Source: Monosporascus cannonballus
Taxonomy: Eukaryota > Ascomycota > Sordariomycetes > Xylariales
NCBI GenBank assembly: GCA_004154925.1
Contig: QJNS01000271.1
Span: 3,603 to 67,602 of the forward strand
Length of the DNA: 64,000 nucleotides
Reading direction: 5' to 3'
A model generated the notes under the pieces. It did no database searches, was not told the origin of the DNA, and saw only the letters and a program-made list of their open reading frames with translations. The translations under genes were made by a program, and so were the position numbers. Position 1 is the stretch's first letter; the number at the start of each line of letters is the position of its first letter. This document shows, piece after piece, positions 25,047 through 39,349 of the stretch.

Positions 25047-27179
25047 TATTTTTTAGCTTATTATTTAGCAAAGTAAAAAACGTTCGGAATCAGATGTTAG
25101 AATTTTTGAACGCTTTTTAAAGGGCCTAATAAAGGGCCCTTATCGACCCAGAATTACAGAAGGTATTTAGCGTTATAACGGAAACCCTAATAAGCTTAAT
25201 AGCGGTTATAAAATAACGCATAAATTACCAGTTCGAAAAAAGCAAAAAAGAAAATAGCCTAGTTCCGTAACTATAGAAAAGTGCAACATAAGGCAAACAA
25301 AAAGCTAATATAAACGGCCGCATAATTTAAAAACGGCTTAATTACCTAATAAAAGCTTATTACTTAGTTACAAGTTCCGAATACGATAACCCTTATAAAT
25401 ACCGACCTTTTTTCGACCTAATAACGATTGGAAACGTAATTAGGCTATTTTGCAGAAACGGTTCGAACGATCGAACTAATAATAGGAATTAAACAAAAGC
25501 CGTTATTTTGGCCGGAGAAGGTCGACGAGATAAAAATGAAATTCCCCGGATAATATGTATTTATAACTTATAAACTTAAAATAAACGTTATTTTCGTAAA
25601 AAAAGTTCGTAAGTTATTTTATGCTATATATAGAAAGTTCGAAATTAATATATAACGTACGGTTATTATTTACTATATTACCGGAAGCCTAAGTAATATT
25701 TATAACCTTATCGGTTTTTTTTAAATATTATACGAATACTCTAATAATCGGTATAAAAAAATAACTAAATATTTTTAAAATTTAAAACAAACCAATAAAG
25801 TAAAATTGTCGTTATTTTATTTTTTTATTTAAAAAAACGTTAATAAACGTAAAAAAGATTATTTGGCTAACGAAAACGAAATTTACGTTCTTAAAAAAAG
25901 CATAAAATAAAAAACTTACCTAGGTTTTAATTTTAATAGATTTTTTGAAAACTTATAACGTATTAGTAAATAAAATAATAAAATATGCCAGACGCCTTAA
26001 AGAAATAACGTAACAAAAAGAAATAAGTAACTTTTTATCAACTTAATTAAGCGGTAATAATTAAGTGGGAAATAACCTAAATAATAACATAAACATAACT
26101 GGTATTTCGGTAATAAAACGGTAAAAATAAAAATTTTAAATTTTACTCCTAACGCCGAAATAATACGCGTAATAAATAACTTAAGAAAAACGGAATGTTT
26201 ACAGAATAAAAGGCTTTTACTTACGTTATAAACGTCTTAATTATAAGGCGAACCGTTGCCCGTTTTTACCAATAAAAAAACCGTAAAGAAAAATTAATTT
26301 ATTAAAACGGTATAAGGACAAAAGGATAAAATTTAAAAACGAAAAAGGAAAAAAATAAATTTTTTATATCGGCGCGTTCGAAAACGAGAAACGACCTAGG
26401 CCGAAATAAAAATCGCAAAATAAAATATAAACGGCATTTTATTTATTATCGATATATATATTAATTACGAAATATTTTTAAAAATATTTATTAACTAGTG
26501 ACGTAAATATTTTATTACAATAAGCGAAACGTTCGTAAAACGCCTACGGTTGCCGCGTATCTTGATAAAATTACGCAAATTAAAACAAATTCGAAAAAGG
26601 AATTAACGACGGCGAGAAAAAATTAAGAAAATAATATATATAACAATAGATATCGACGGTTTTAAAGCCAGGATATTCGCATATATTATCAATAACTTTA
26701 ATTATTTCTTAATTTTAAAGAGGTTTTGGATAAAATATTACAACGTTATATACGTAATATAAAAGCATTTTTTAACGGTAGACGTAATGAGTTATATAAG
26801 AGTTTACGAAAAAAAATACGAAACCTAAGGAAATAAGGTACAAATAATTCGTAAAACGAAAAAACTTTCAATTACCGCCTTCGGAACAGAACTTTTGAAA
26901 ATAAAAAAAATTAAAAGGACTAAATAGGAAATATAACTGTTTTTAATTCTTTTGGCCAACATTAATAAGATATTAACGCTTAAGAAAAAATGAAAATTAA
27001 TAAAAATTTCCGTTTAAGTTAAAAGCGTTTTAGAAACTATTTAATAAAGAATTAGGCGACGTTTTATTCTTATCTCGTCCCCGAATGCACCATACAATCT
27101 TATTATGCAAAACTGAAATAAAGAAAAAAATGCTAATATTATAAGGGCCTTTATATAATATAATAAAAAGGGAATTATT

Positions 27180-27960
27180 AATTTTAAAAAAACTCTAACG
27201 AAATTTTTGAATAAAGGGTATATTCGTAAAAATAATTCGTTTATAAGAGTTCCGGCTTTATTTATAAAGAAATACGGAAGAAAATTACGTTTTTGCTACG
27301 ATTATCGAGCGTTAAATATAATAACCGAAAAAGACCGTTACCTTTTACCCAATATTTCAAACACTTTAAGGTTATTTTTTTACGTTAAATAATTTACGAA
27401 AATGGACGTCCGAATAACGTTTCATAAAATTAAAATTAAAAAGGGAAATAAATAAAAAACGGTATTTTAAATGCGTTTTGGGTTATACGAATAATTAATA
27501 ATACCGTTCGATTTATGCAAGGTTTTTGCAACCTTTTAACAATACGTTAACGGGGTCCTAAAAAAGTATCTTAACGTTTTCTGCTTAACGTATATAAACG
27601 ATATCCTTATTTTTTCTTCCGGATCTAAGGAAAATCATATACAAAAAGTAAAAAAGGTTTTAAACCGCGTAAGAAAAATAAATTTAAATCTAGATATTTT
27701 TAAGTACGAATTCGCCGTAAAAACGACAAAATATCTTAAATTTATTATAAACGCCAAAAAAGAAATACGAATAAACCTCGAAAGGTTACGCGTAACTAAA
27801 AAATAAAAAACTCCTAAAATACTTAAGGAAATCCAAAATTTCCTAGGGTTCGCAAATTTTTACCAAGACTTTATAACTTATTACGGGGATATATCGGTAC
27901 CGTTAATAATTTTAATCCGGAAAGGAACTTTATTCCATTAAAAGAAAACAAATAATTTTC
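27180..27960 (+). pseudogene. E5 reverse transcriptase relic
   Basis: The open stretch 27207-27392 carries an RT opening: KGYIRKNNSFIRVPALFIKK, then LRFCYDYRALNIITEKDRYL. A second long run from about 27585 contains the tetrad as YIND (27591-27602), then ILIFSSGSKENHIQKVKKVL and KYEFAVKTTKYLKFII. It continues through the thumb block QNFLGFANFYQDFITYYGDI to about 27930. The order and spacing are those of Ty3/gypsy RT/RNase H. The second catalytic Asp is Asn and there are scattered stops at former Trp codons, so the enzyme is dead. Confidence 0.82.
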
Positions 27961-30900
27961 GAACATTTTAAAAATATTTTTATAACGAAACCGATTTTGG
28001 TATAATAAAATTTCGGAAAACTTATAATACTAAAAATAAATTATTTAAAGGTAATATACGGAAGCTGTGTATTTAAAATTAATAAATTAAAAATATTACG
28101 TCCGATTATTTATTATTTTAAGAAATTAAATCCAGTTAAAATTAATTACGAAATATATAATAAAGAATTTCTAATAATAATAAGTTATTTAAGAACGTAA
28201 AATATGGGATTACGTAACGTAATAACCTTATTTAAAATTATTACCGACCACAAAAATTTAAAATATTTTATAATTATTAAAAACTTAAACGAACGTTACA
28301 TAAAATAATTAAAAGATTATCTCGTTTTAATTTTTACCTTAAATTCCGTACCGGCCGTTTAAACATTAAGGCCAATATATTTTCGCGTAAGGAACAGAAT
28401 ATATATATATAAAGGAAAACGATATCCGAAAAACCGTATAAAAGGTTTTAATTAATAAAAGATAAATAATTACTTATATTATTTCTAAAACGTTAAAACT
28501 ATAACGAAAATGTAATAATAATTAATAATATTAAAATTAAAAATAACGGATTATTTCGAAAAACATAAATATTTTAGCATTACGGAAACCTTTAAAAACT
28601 TTAGAACGTAAGATTAAAATATAATAAAAGTTACGACCTTATTATTAAGGCCATTATAAAAAAATGAATTTTTTTGCGGTATTAAATTATTAATATTAAT
28701 CGCAAAATATATTTTAGATAATAAACCTTTTTCTTAATTTCGGAAACGTTTTTAGATTTTAAATTAAGAATTACTTAAAACGGCCTTAATATAAAATATT
28801 TACGATTCTTATATAATAAATTATCTAAGTAAAAAGGTTACGATAACAGTACTTTCGAAAAGCCTTTTTGGCCGGGTATATATTATATAATAAGGTAATT
28901 TTACAGGAATTACGACGTATACGGATATAGAAATATAAGAAAATAGGAAAAAAAGTTATTAAAGCTATTTCCGGTTTCCGAACGATTTTATAACGAATTA
29001 TTAATGAATTTTATAATTAACTTACTAACTGCTTTTAAGTATAATTTATATTTTTTAATAATTATAATAAATTAACTATTTGAATTAACAATTTTAAAAA
29101 CGATATGTATAATAAACGCAAAGTATATACGGATAAATTTGTAAAAATATATTAGAGATTTTATATTTTCCATAAGGTTGATATAAATAATAAAGAAATT
29201 AATTAAGTAAGAATTTTCTGGATTAAATTTTACGAATAAATAAAGATAAAATAACTCTTTTTCCCGTATATTACCTAAAAACCCATAATATTATAAAAAA
29301 GGCTAATTAAAAATATTAACTTATTTACAAATTTTTATAACGTTTTTGTAATAAAAATGAAATAAATTTTTTAAACGTAATATTGGCAATTAATAACCGA
29401 AATACGATTTTAATAAAATTAAGTTTTTTTTATTTTACAAATATTACGTTAACCCGATTTCTCAAATAAAAAGTAATTCAGTAATTAAGAAGGATTTAGG
29501 TACAAAAGCGGAAAATTCCGTTAAGAAATTACGAAAAAATACGGAATTCGCCTAAGTTGCGATAGCGGCGGTTTAGCAAACTTAAGAAAAAATAACGAAT
29601 AAACGTCGTTTTCTTGCCGAAAAATACGAAATTAATAATAAAATCTAATTATTTTTAAAAAATGTCATTATTTGTTGGCTGTCGAAAAGACTAAGATAAT
29701 TTTAAACCAAATACCAGGTAATTAAAATAATTAATTTTTTCGTTAATTTATTATGGCGTATAAGTCGTAACCTTTTACCGTTTTAAATTAACGTAAATAC
29801 GTAACCTTTTTTTATTATCCTTAAAGAAAATAACGAATTAAAATTTAAAATTAAACGTATTTTTTAAGCCCGAACCAAAAGAATAAGAAAAAGCTTTATA
29901 TATTAAATCCAGAAAAAATAATTAAGTTATAGAGAACCGATTTAAAAGCCGTTCGAAAAGTTCGCAAATACGGCAGCTTTATAATAATTCGAAAAGAAAT
30001 ACGGTAATGTAATTATTAATAACGAACCCTAAATTCAGCATATTATCCGAAAACGGACAGGTAAAAACCTAGCTTAAAAATACCGGCCGGACTGTACGTA
30101 GGCAGCATAGGAAATTTGGGGAAACCGTTTAAAAATAACCTTATATAATTTGCAAATAAGTATTAAAATAAAGTTTTTGCTATTTACGAACAAAGTATAT
30201 TCGGAAGAAATTAGGAGTTATAGAAATTATGCCGGTTACGAAATTATTTAATTATTTTTGAAAATTTATAAATTTAACGATTTACTTTACGAATTTGCAA
30301 CGTTAACGTTATATGGGAATTACGTACTTAAGGCGCGCGATTATTCGGCTTTATTTATATTAAATTCTAGTAAAATCGGAACTTTTTTTAATCGCTTAAA
30401 TTACAATTACGAAATTTTCGAAAATGCTAATAATGCGATTATTAAAGGCTATTAGTTTAACTTATAACGTAAATTAATAAACGGGGCAAAAAAGGCGTAA
30501 AAATATTACAAGAAAAACTTATATAGCGGAATTTGTTATTTTTTTACTTAATACGTTTTTTTGTTACGGTAAGTAAAAAAACCGGCCGAACTGGTAATTT
30601 AATTTACGTATAAATAACGTATAAATTAAAAGCTAAGGCCGTAAATTTACCTTAAAACGAATAATATACGAAAACCTAAAGCGCGAACGCAAAACCTTGG
30701 TCCCCGCCTTTGCCTAAATAGGGATGGCCGTTAAGCCAGGATTAATTACAAAGGAATAATATAAGAAATACGTAAAAAAACGAACTTACTAAGGTTTCGG
30801 TAATCATAATTAAAAGTAATTTCGCAAAATGCGTTAACCGCCTAATAAAATTCGGGAATATCCGCAAATTGCGCAGGAATTACGTTAAAAAAGCATAGTA

Positions 30901-31541
30901 GCAAAAATAAAGGGGTTACTTATTTCGGGATACTTATAATCATAACTAACATATGCTTAATAACGGATCGCCTTTTTACCTGCAAAAATAAATATTTTAA
31001 AAATAACGAATAAATAATACATAAACGAATTATATACCTTATTAATTTAAATAAAACGTATTCGAGTTTTCGGCAAAACAAATTATACAGGTAAAATAAG
31101 GTATATTACGAATACGGACGGGATATTTGTCCAGGGTAACGTAAATACGTAACGTACGAAAAACTTTAGCAGATTCCGATTTACTAAAAGGGTCCGAAGC
31201 CGTAAAAACGTTTTTTATAGGGCATTTTCGCAACGTTATAACGTATTAATTAATTTTCAAACCGTTACGAAATAACGCATAAAAACGTTATTATAGGTGT
31301 TAATAAAATTTAACTTACCGAATTAAATTATTATTATAAAAAAAATTAAAATAAGTAAAAACGTAAGCGCGTTTTTATATTTAAGCTTACTTAACGCATA
31401 ATTAGCCTACAGTTAACTATTTAAGCTATATCTAATTCGAAAATTAATAAATTTCCGAATTTCCGACTAATTAAAAACTAAGGATTAGCGTAATTACTGA
31501 TCCTGCGATAAGCTAACCCTTTTTGGGAAAGGTAGGGGTAA

Positions 31542-31728
31542 TGTAATAGGGCTATATAAAGCCTTATTATGGAGCACCGGATAAACCCCGGTACTAAGCA
31601 GCATTAACGCAGCGCCTTATATGCGAACACATACAACTGTATTTTTATCTTCTCTTTCTTTTTTTTTAACTAGAAAATAAACTCTTATTGGCAACTGATT
31701 ACAGACCGCTCAGGTGAAGCCTTTTACA
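31542..31728 (+). repeat. E5 3' LTR (187 bp)
   Basis: Starts TGTAATAGGGC, ends GCCTTTTACA, and is collinear with the left LTR. It follows a purine-rich tract and is followed by resumed E4 sequence. Confidence 0.88.
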
Positions 31729-34385
31729 TATATTCGTATAATTAATATTTGTATATGTTTTGTATTTTATCAGTTTTTGAATTTTTTGAGAGATTATTAT
31801 TATATTATTGGATTTTCTGATATATGTCAAAAGGTACAGCCCAAATTGTCGTAATTTGTAGCGGACGTAAATATCCTTTTATGGTAATATCAAAAATTAT
31901 ATGGCTAATTTTGACCAAATTTTTTCCGCGGTTTAATTATTTGTTTAAAGTATTTGCTTTGCCATCTTTTAAGCCTTTTTTATAGATAATAACGAAGTTA
32001 AAGTTCGCCAATATTTTTGCGTATTTTAATTATTATTTTATAAATTTTCTGGTCGTAATTAATCGTATAAGAGTTTAATAATCCGTATAAACTTTAACTT
32101 GGTATAAGTTTTCTTTTAAGAAATGCCTAAATTTTCGGAATGCTATAATAATAGCTATATATTCTTTATTGGAAATACCGTAATTAAATTCGGCTTTTTT
32201 TAACTTATATAAAAAGAATATAATAAGGTGCAGTTTATCTTAATTATTTCGTTATTTAATTATTATGCTTAATATGTAATCCGAAATATCGGTTTTTATC
32301 TTAATAAAGCGGTTTGGGTCGTACATAATTAATACTGGCTTGTTAATAATTATATCCGTAATATCCTAAAACGCCTTTTTTATTTCTAACGTTTATTTAA
32401 TTGTTTTTCGTAAGATTCGTTAAGGGTATAATTATTTTATTAAAATTTCGAATAAACTTTTTGTAATAGCTGGTGAATTTAAAGAATGCCTGTACCTTTT
32501 TAATTGTGGTCGGCGTCTGTTATTCTGTAATTATAGCGATTTTCTTAGTGTTTATCCTTATATGCCCTAAGATAATAATATATCCCAGATATTTTACCTT
32601 TCGTACGTAAAATTGATTCTTTCCGATGTTAATAAATAACCTTATATCTTATAAAATTTGAAAAACTTTATAAACGTATTTTGTATATACTTTTTCCGTT
32701 TCTAAAAAGATAAGAATATCGTCGAGGTAACAAATAACGAAAATATCGAGGTATTTTCGTAGTACATAATTTATTATCCGTTAGAAAGTTGCTGATATAT
32801 TTGTAAGTTTTATTAGTATATGTAAATACTTAAATAATTTGTATTTCGTTTTAAAAGTTATTTTTTATTCGTATTCTTTTTTAATTCTAATCAGGTTATA
32901 TTTATTTTTAAGATCAAATTCTATAAATTATTTAATTTCCTAAAATCGGGTTTTTATATTTATGATCAAGGATAATAAAATTCGATTTTTAATAATAATA
33001 TTATTAAATTATTAATAATTAATTATAAGTTGTAATTTTCCGTTCTTTTTGGGTACGAAAAATATTACGTAATCTGTTAATAACTTCGAAAGTCGAATTT
33101 ACCTTTTTTGTAACCGATTTTCTAGGTATTCTTTGAAAGTACGTAATTTATTTCTGTTAAGGTTATAAATAAGGTAAAATTTCGTCAAATTCTTTTAATG
33201 ATTATTTTATAATTTTATTTATAATATTATAGTAATATATTAAATAAGTTTTCTGATTTTGGAAGTTCTTGTTTTAGCTCGTTATTTAGTTGCTTTAATT
33301 TCGTTTTGATGGTAATAACGATATATCGTATTTTTTGTTAATATCGGTTTTTTCTTGTGTTTTATTCCTTTAGGTAATAAGGTTTTTGTCGTATTTTTAT
33401 GTTTATATTCGTCGTTATTTCCGATCGAATATTAAAATTTTAATTTGTTTTTGTTTATTAATAAGATATAAGGCGAATTTTATTTAACTAATCCCTTTAT
33501 TAATTAATATTCCGTTTTAACGTATCTATAATAATCCTAAGATTCTATTATAATTCTCAAATAAAACGATATCGAAATTAATTATTTACTATCGCTCTTA
33601 GACAAAACTTTCGAAATAATTAATTTCGCGTATAATTTTACCCTTATCGTAAGCGAATTCCTGACTTTCGACATTCGTTGCTATATAAGATTTTAACTTA
33701 TATCTCCATAACAATCTAAGTTTATTAACTATATTTGGTGTAATATAATTTTCGCCTAAAGCTTCGTAATCTATTTTTGTAATATACCAGTATATTCCGA
33801 TTCGTATATCCAAAATAATAAGGTTATTAATAGTTTTTATCGTCGCGTTTAAAGCCCTTTTTAGGAATTCTCTTTAATTCCTTTAGGTTTTGTTATCTTG
33901 CGGCTTTTTTTCAGGTAGTCTTTTTTTTAATTCCTATTTGAATTTATCGAACTTTATTTATAGTTTTTCGTTTAGCGCGTTAAGCGATTATATCTATCGT
34001 TATTGCCGGCGTACGTTTTTTTCGAACTAAATTAGTTATTCTTAATTTTGCTATAATTCTTTTTTTATTAAACAAATTATTTTCTTATATTCGCGATTAT
34101 ATCCCATTATGCGTTATTTTAATTATTATTCTAAAGTTCGCTTATAAGCTAATATATCTTTTCTTTAATAATCTTTTTTTCCTAAAGGTTTATAATAAAT
34201 ACTAACTGAAAATGGAAATTTATAATAACTTTTTAATAATGTTTTTTATTACATGCTAGATTAATTCTTTTTCCATTTGGTAATTATATTATTAATAATA
34301 ACAAAAAATGTCTTTTTACACGCATTATTCTTTTTCGGATTAACGTTTTATTTTGGCCAATTATTAAATATTTTCTGGGGCTATA

Positions 34386-34773
34386 TGTGACTGCTAGGGG
34401 ATTTAACCAACTATTAAACCTTAGTCGTATGAGTTTATATTAGAAGGAGTATCGTGGAAATCTGAGCAATATATACAGTAATCGTATCACGTCTCGTAAT
34501 TATAAGGGTGTCTTAAGTAGCGATATTATATTGCAAACTAAACTTATTTAAATTATGAAAATAATAAAAATATATATCTTATTTCTATTCGTTATATTAT
34601 TACCAGTAATTTAATAATCCGGCTTACTAGCTTATTACTAATAAGTTAATCATCCGGTTTACTAACTTGCTATTAGTAAGTTAGTAATCTATCACGTAAC
34701 CTGCCCCACCGCGTAATTATAATTAGGTCATAATAAACCGTTTTTAGAAACCGTGGCTCGTTAGGCCATAATA
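34386..34773 (-). repeat. LTR-C, 3' LTR of E6 (divergent variant)
   Basis: 388 bp, beginning TGTGACTGCTAGGGG, nearly the same as LTR-A for its first 200 bp. Its right part differs and ends GTTAGGCCATAATA. It is longer than the others because of a 35-bp tandem duplication (34612-34681). The adjoining CGATCTTTCTCTTTT matches the position just inside LTR-A, confirming it as a 3' LTR. Confidence 0.8.
34612..34681. repeat. 35-bp tandem duplication inside LTR-C
   Basis: Two adjacent 35-bp units (34612-34646 and 34647-34681), both containing ATCCGG-TTTACTA and ending TAAGT, with a partial third (TAGTAATC). LTR-A, B and D lack it. Most differences between units are transitions. Confidence 0.75.
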
Positions 34774-35372
34774 CGATCTTTCTCTTTTACAAATCTTATC
34801 CTTAAAATTCCCTTTTTTCTTTTCGGTAAGCCTTCTGCATCCTTTTAATATGTCTTCCGGTATATCTAAATGTCGTTCTCGCAAATCTGAACAGCGATTT
34901 GCTTTGGCTAATTTAATTAAATTCGAAAGTTTTGACGCAATACTTTATTTTTTCTGTTTCATCCAGTAATTAAATTATTAAATAATGCACAGAATTTTCG
35001 TTATAGGGAATATGATTATCGAGGTCGTTCGTATAACGGAACGGGAATCCTTATTGCTATAATCAATCGTTATATCGCGAAATCAAAAAAAAAATTAAAA
35101 AAAAAACTGGCGGCCGAAAAATTCTTCCGGAAACTTTAACGTATCTTTTTTTCGAATACGCCATTAGCGTTAATATTATCTGTCATAAGGTACGAAACTT
35201 GTAAATTATGCTTTTTAGTCGTTAAACGAATCGCTGGAGCCTGTATCACAAAAAACAAAGTCCGTTATGGCCGTTTAGGATGCTAGGGGTATAAACGTTA
35301 TTAATTGGAGCGCCGTAAGCTCTTTGGATAACGTAAATTAAGGCGCAATTATTTCGGGTTGTTCCATCGTTA

Positions 35373-38060
35373 CTGGTAAAAGTTTTTTAACAAACGCTAG
35401 GCGCCCATAAGACTTTTAACGGGTTCCTAGATATTTTCGGAATCCGGATTATTTTCCACTTAATTAGATACTGGGTAAATCCGTTTTGTTTTCGTATATC
35501 GAAAGTTTTCTTTATCTTATATGCTTATTCGTCTTCTATTTCCATATTGTCTTATGCCGTATACACTTTGATTATATCCGTTATTAACTCGAATAAAAAA
35601 ACGTAAAAAATTAAATAAAATTTAACATTTGGTAAAAATTCTAATTAATAATTATTTTCTAAACTTTTCTCAATAATTTTGTATAAACCTGTATATTTGA
35701 AATCGAGGTTTTTATTAGGTCGTTATATTTAAATATCTTTAATATCTAACAAAACTTATTTCGTTTTTTTAAAACCTAATTTATTTCACCTTTTTTAATT
35801 ATAACACTTAGTTATTTGGTTTCGTATAAATTTTAATTCCTGTTTTATTTTTTAATGCAACTATCGTAATTATTTTAACTTAAAAATTATTCTAATATTA
35901 ATTAGACCATTATTACGCATTTCTTTATAAATTTCTGGAATAAAACCAAAATTTACTTTCGCTAATATTATTTTAATGCTTTCGTAATAACTGATATTAT
36001 AGGCCAATTAAGTAACAGGTAATTTCTTAATTTAATTAATTTATTCATAATTAATATAATATTATAGGTATATTTTTAAACCTTGATTTATTTATTTTGT
36101 TTATTTATTTATTTAAGGGTTAAATATGTTTAATAACTTATAATTTAGGCCGATTTATGCCCTAAAGCCTTGCCAAAACTTAGATGCAAATATCGATTAT
36201 TTATTTAAATTAATTTTTATTAGTAATCCGTATGTCTTAAAAATATTTTGAAAGAAAATATTAGCCATTTGTTCGGTATTTATATCATTATAATATAATT
36301 AAAAAAACAAAATTTCGTAAATCGGTTAATAATTACGAAAATATTATAGTAATATATTTTTATAACTCGATTTGTTAATATAAGAAATTTAATAATAAAG
36401 TCGAATATAACTAAATACTATAGTTGCTTTATAATTGGTAATAGCTGTAATTTTTCATATGATTTATATCATGCAATTTTTGCTTTAGCGCAAATATCGC
36501 ATTACCGTATAATTTTCTATACTATTAATTTCATTCTAAAAAAAGAATATATATATTAAAGCCGTTTTAAAATTTTGAAAATCCTTAGATATCCATATAA
36601 CTAATATTCATATATCTTTTGTATTAAATCATTTTAATATTTTTCTGGAATTTACATCTGATTGGTTTTTTCGCTTTCCGGGAAAGCGTTAATATATTAC
36701 TAAATCTTTTAATATATATTACAACGTATTATCCAAATTATTGTAATTTATCGAGGGCGTAAATACTTTTTTATAATGGTATTAAAAATTATAGGATTAA
36801 TTTTAATTAAGTTTTTTTTCGAAATTTGGTTATTTGTTTAAAGCATTTACTTTATTATTTTTAAGCCCTTTTTATAGATAATAACGAAATCGAAATTCGC
36901 CAATTTTTCTGCATATCTTAATTATCGTCTTATACATTTTCTAGTCATAATAAATCGGGTAAGATTTCAATAATCTTTATAAATTTTGGCCTGGTATAAA
37001 TTTCCTTTTAAAAAATACCTAAATTTTCGAAATGCCATATTAATAGCCATAAATTCTTTACTTGGAATACCGTAATTAAATTCGGTTCCTTTTAATTTCT
37101 ATAAAATGAATATAATAAGGTATAATTTGTCTTAAATATTTTATTATTTAATTATTACGCTTAACGCATAATCTGAAATATCGGTTTTTAATTTAACAAG
37201 GCGGTTTAAATCGTATATAATTAATAATAATTTATTAATAATGATATTTTTAATATGCTGAAATACCCTTTCTGTATTTGACATCTATTTAAATTTTCTT
37301 TTTCGTAAGATTCGTTAAAGCCATAATTATTTTGCTACAATTTCGAATAAATTTTGTATAATAATTAGCAAATCCGAAACATATTTGTATCTCCTTAACC
37401 GTTATGAACATTTATTATTGTGTAATTACAGCGATTTTCTTAAAACTTATCTGAATATAACCTGGAATAATAATATATCTTAAATATCTTAGTTCTTATT
37501 TATGGAATTAATTTTTTTTCTTATATTAATAAATAACTTTACGTTTTATAAAACTTAAAAAGCTTTATAAACGTATTCTACGTATATTTTTTCCGTTTCC
37601 GAAACAATAGGAATATCGTCGCGATAACATACAACGAAAATATAGAGGTATTTTCGTAATACATAATTGATTATTTGTAAGAAAGTTGCTGGTACGTTCG
37701 TAAATCTTATTAATACAACTAAATACTTAAATAATTTATATTTCGTTTTACAAGCTGTTTTTTATTCGTATCTTTTTTTAATGTTAATAAGGTTACATCT
37801 ATTTTTAAAATTGAATACCCTAAACTATTTAGTTTTATAAAATCGGTTTCTTATTTCCGTAATTAAAAATAATAGTATTTAATCTTTAATCGTAATATCG
37901 TTTAATTATCGGTAATTAACTATAAGTTGCAACTTACCGTTCTTTGTTAGTAAAAAAAATATTAAATACCCTGTTAGTAACTTTAAAGACCGAATTTATC
38001 CTTTTTATAACCGATTTTTTAGGTATTTTCGGAAAATACGTAATTCGTTTCCGTTAAGGT
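35373..38060 (-). pseudogene. E6 pol relic: RT to chromodomain
   Basis: RT around 37,600-38,000 on the minus strand shows NYVLRKYLYIFVVCYRDDI; the tetrad is YRDD (37615-37626), so both catalytic Asp remain but Leu is Arg. The chromodomain at 35373-35532 reads FDIRKQNGFT-QYLIKWK. A missing base then shifts the frame to NPDSENI-x-EPVKSLMGA and RLLKNFYQ. The chromodomain places the family among chromoviruses, which use it to target heterochromatin. Confidence 0.78.
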
Positions 38061-39349
38061 TATGAATAGAATAAAACCTCGTCAAAAACTCATCCTTGAC
38101 GATTATTTCATAAATTTATTTGTTATATTCTGGTAATTTCGTATCGAATTCTTTTCTAAAGAACTGTTCGTATCTATAATATAATGGTAACATATTAATT
38201 AGATTTTCCAACTTTTAAAGCTGTTATTATCGTTTTAAATTATTATTTAATTGCCTTAATTTCTCTTTAATAATAATAACGATATATTATATTCTTCTTT
38301 AATACCCGTTTTTTTCTTATATCTTATCCTTTTAGGTAATAAATTTTTTGTCATATTCTTATCTTTATATTCGTCGTTATTATCGATCGAATATTAAGAT
38401 CTTAATTTTTTTCGTTTATTAATAGGGAATAAAATAAATTTCACCCAATTAGTTTTACCGTTAATTGAAATCCCCATTGGCATATCCATAATAATTCTAA
38501 ACTTATATCGTAATTCCTAAATCAAATAATATCGAAATTAATTATTTAATATCATACTTAGACAAAACTGTTAAGGTAATTAATTTTGTATATGATTCTT
38601 CCGTTATTATTAGCAAATTTCTAACCTTTAATATTTGCTGTTATATAAGGTTTTAATTTATATTTCCATAGCGATTTAAACTTATTAACCACATTTGGTA
38701 TAATATAATTCCTACCCAGAACTCCATATTTTACTATTACGATATATTAATATATTTCGATTCGTATATTCAAAGTGATAAAATTATTAACGGCTTTTAT
38801 CGTCGTATTTAAAGCTTTTCGTAAAAACTCTTTTTAATTTCTTTGGGTTTCGTTATTTTGCGGTTTTCTTATAAGTAATATTTTTCTTTTAACTTTTTTT
38901 CGAATTTATTAAGTCTTATTTACGTTCTTTCGTTTAAGACGTTAAACTGCTATATTTATCGTTATTAGCGGCTTACTTTCTCTTTAAATCGTATTAATTA
39001 TTTTTAGTTTTATTATAATGTTTTTCTTTATCTAATAAAGTATTTTTTTATATTTGCGATTATATTTTATTATATAGCGTTTTAATTATCGTTTTAAAGA
39101 ATTTCTTTAAATTGATGTATATTTTCTTTAATAATTTTCCTTTTTTAAGCATCCGTAATAAATGCCAACTAAATATAAACATCCGTATTAATTTTTTAGT
39201 AATACTTTGCCATTATACGTTAAACTAACTTTTTTTCCGTTTAATAATTATATTATTAGTAATAATAAAAGGGGTTTTCCTACGAACATTACTTTCTTAC
39301 GGGCCAACTTTCTACTTCGGCCAATTGCTAAACATCTTCTAGGGCTATA

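Larger units (their letters stand above)
24859..31728 (+). mobile_element. E5: Ty3/gypsy LTR retrotransposon nested in E4
   Basis: 6870 bp bounded by LTRs of 188 and 187 bp. Flanking pentamers are GATAT (24854-24858) and TATAT (31729-31733), a 4-of-5 match; the uninterrupted site in E1 (about 6300-6330) confirms continuity of the host. A polypurine stretch (GGGAAAGGTAGGGGTAA) precedes the right LTR, giving plus orientation. Gag is about 25,100-26,450; protease and RT follow. The longest surviving coding run of any retroelement here is its RT. Confidence 0.9.
23431..34385 (-). mobile_element. E4: truncated copy of the E1-family chromovirus, interrupted by E5
   Basis: About 4.1 kb once E5 is removed. 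Internal sequence starts abruptly after LTR-B and covers chromodomain (23636-23798), integrase, RNase H, RT and the gag-pol junction. It stops at 34385, exactly at the first base of LTR-C, at the point matching about 39352 in E6. The gag half and 5' LTR are absent. It therefore looks as if LTR-C's element integrated here and the rest was later lost. No target duplication is detectable at 34381-34385. Confidence 0.78.
23636..34385 (-). pseudogene. E4 pol relic split by E5 (RT tetrad YLDD intact)
   Basis: The chromodomain at 23636-23798 reads YKVEKIFDIRKQNRFT then YLIKWK, with a 1-base gap before the SENI-x-E block. Beyond E5 the pol resumes at 31734. RT reads NYVLRKYLDIFVICYLDDIL with an unmutated YLDD at 32718-32729, the only intact catalytic tetrad in the window. 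Stops still occur throughout, so no polyprotein is made. The open frame at 33598-33813 is a surviving protease-region fragment. Confidence 0.75.
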
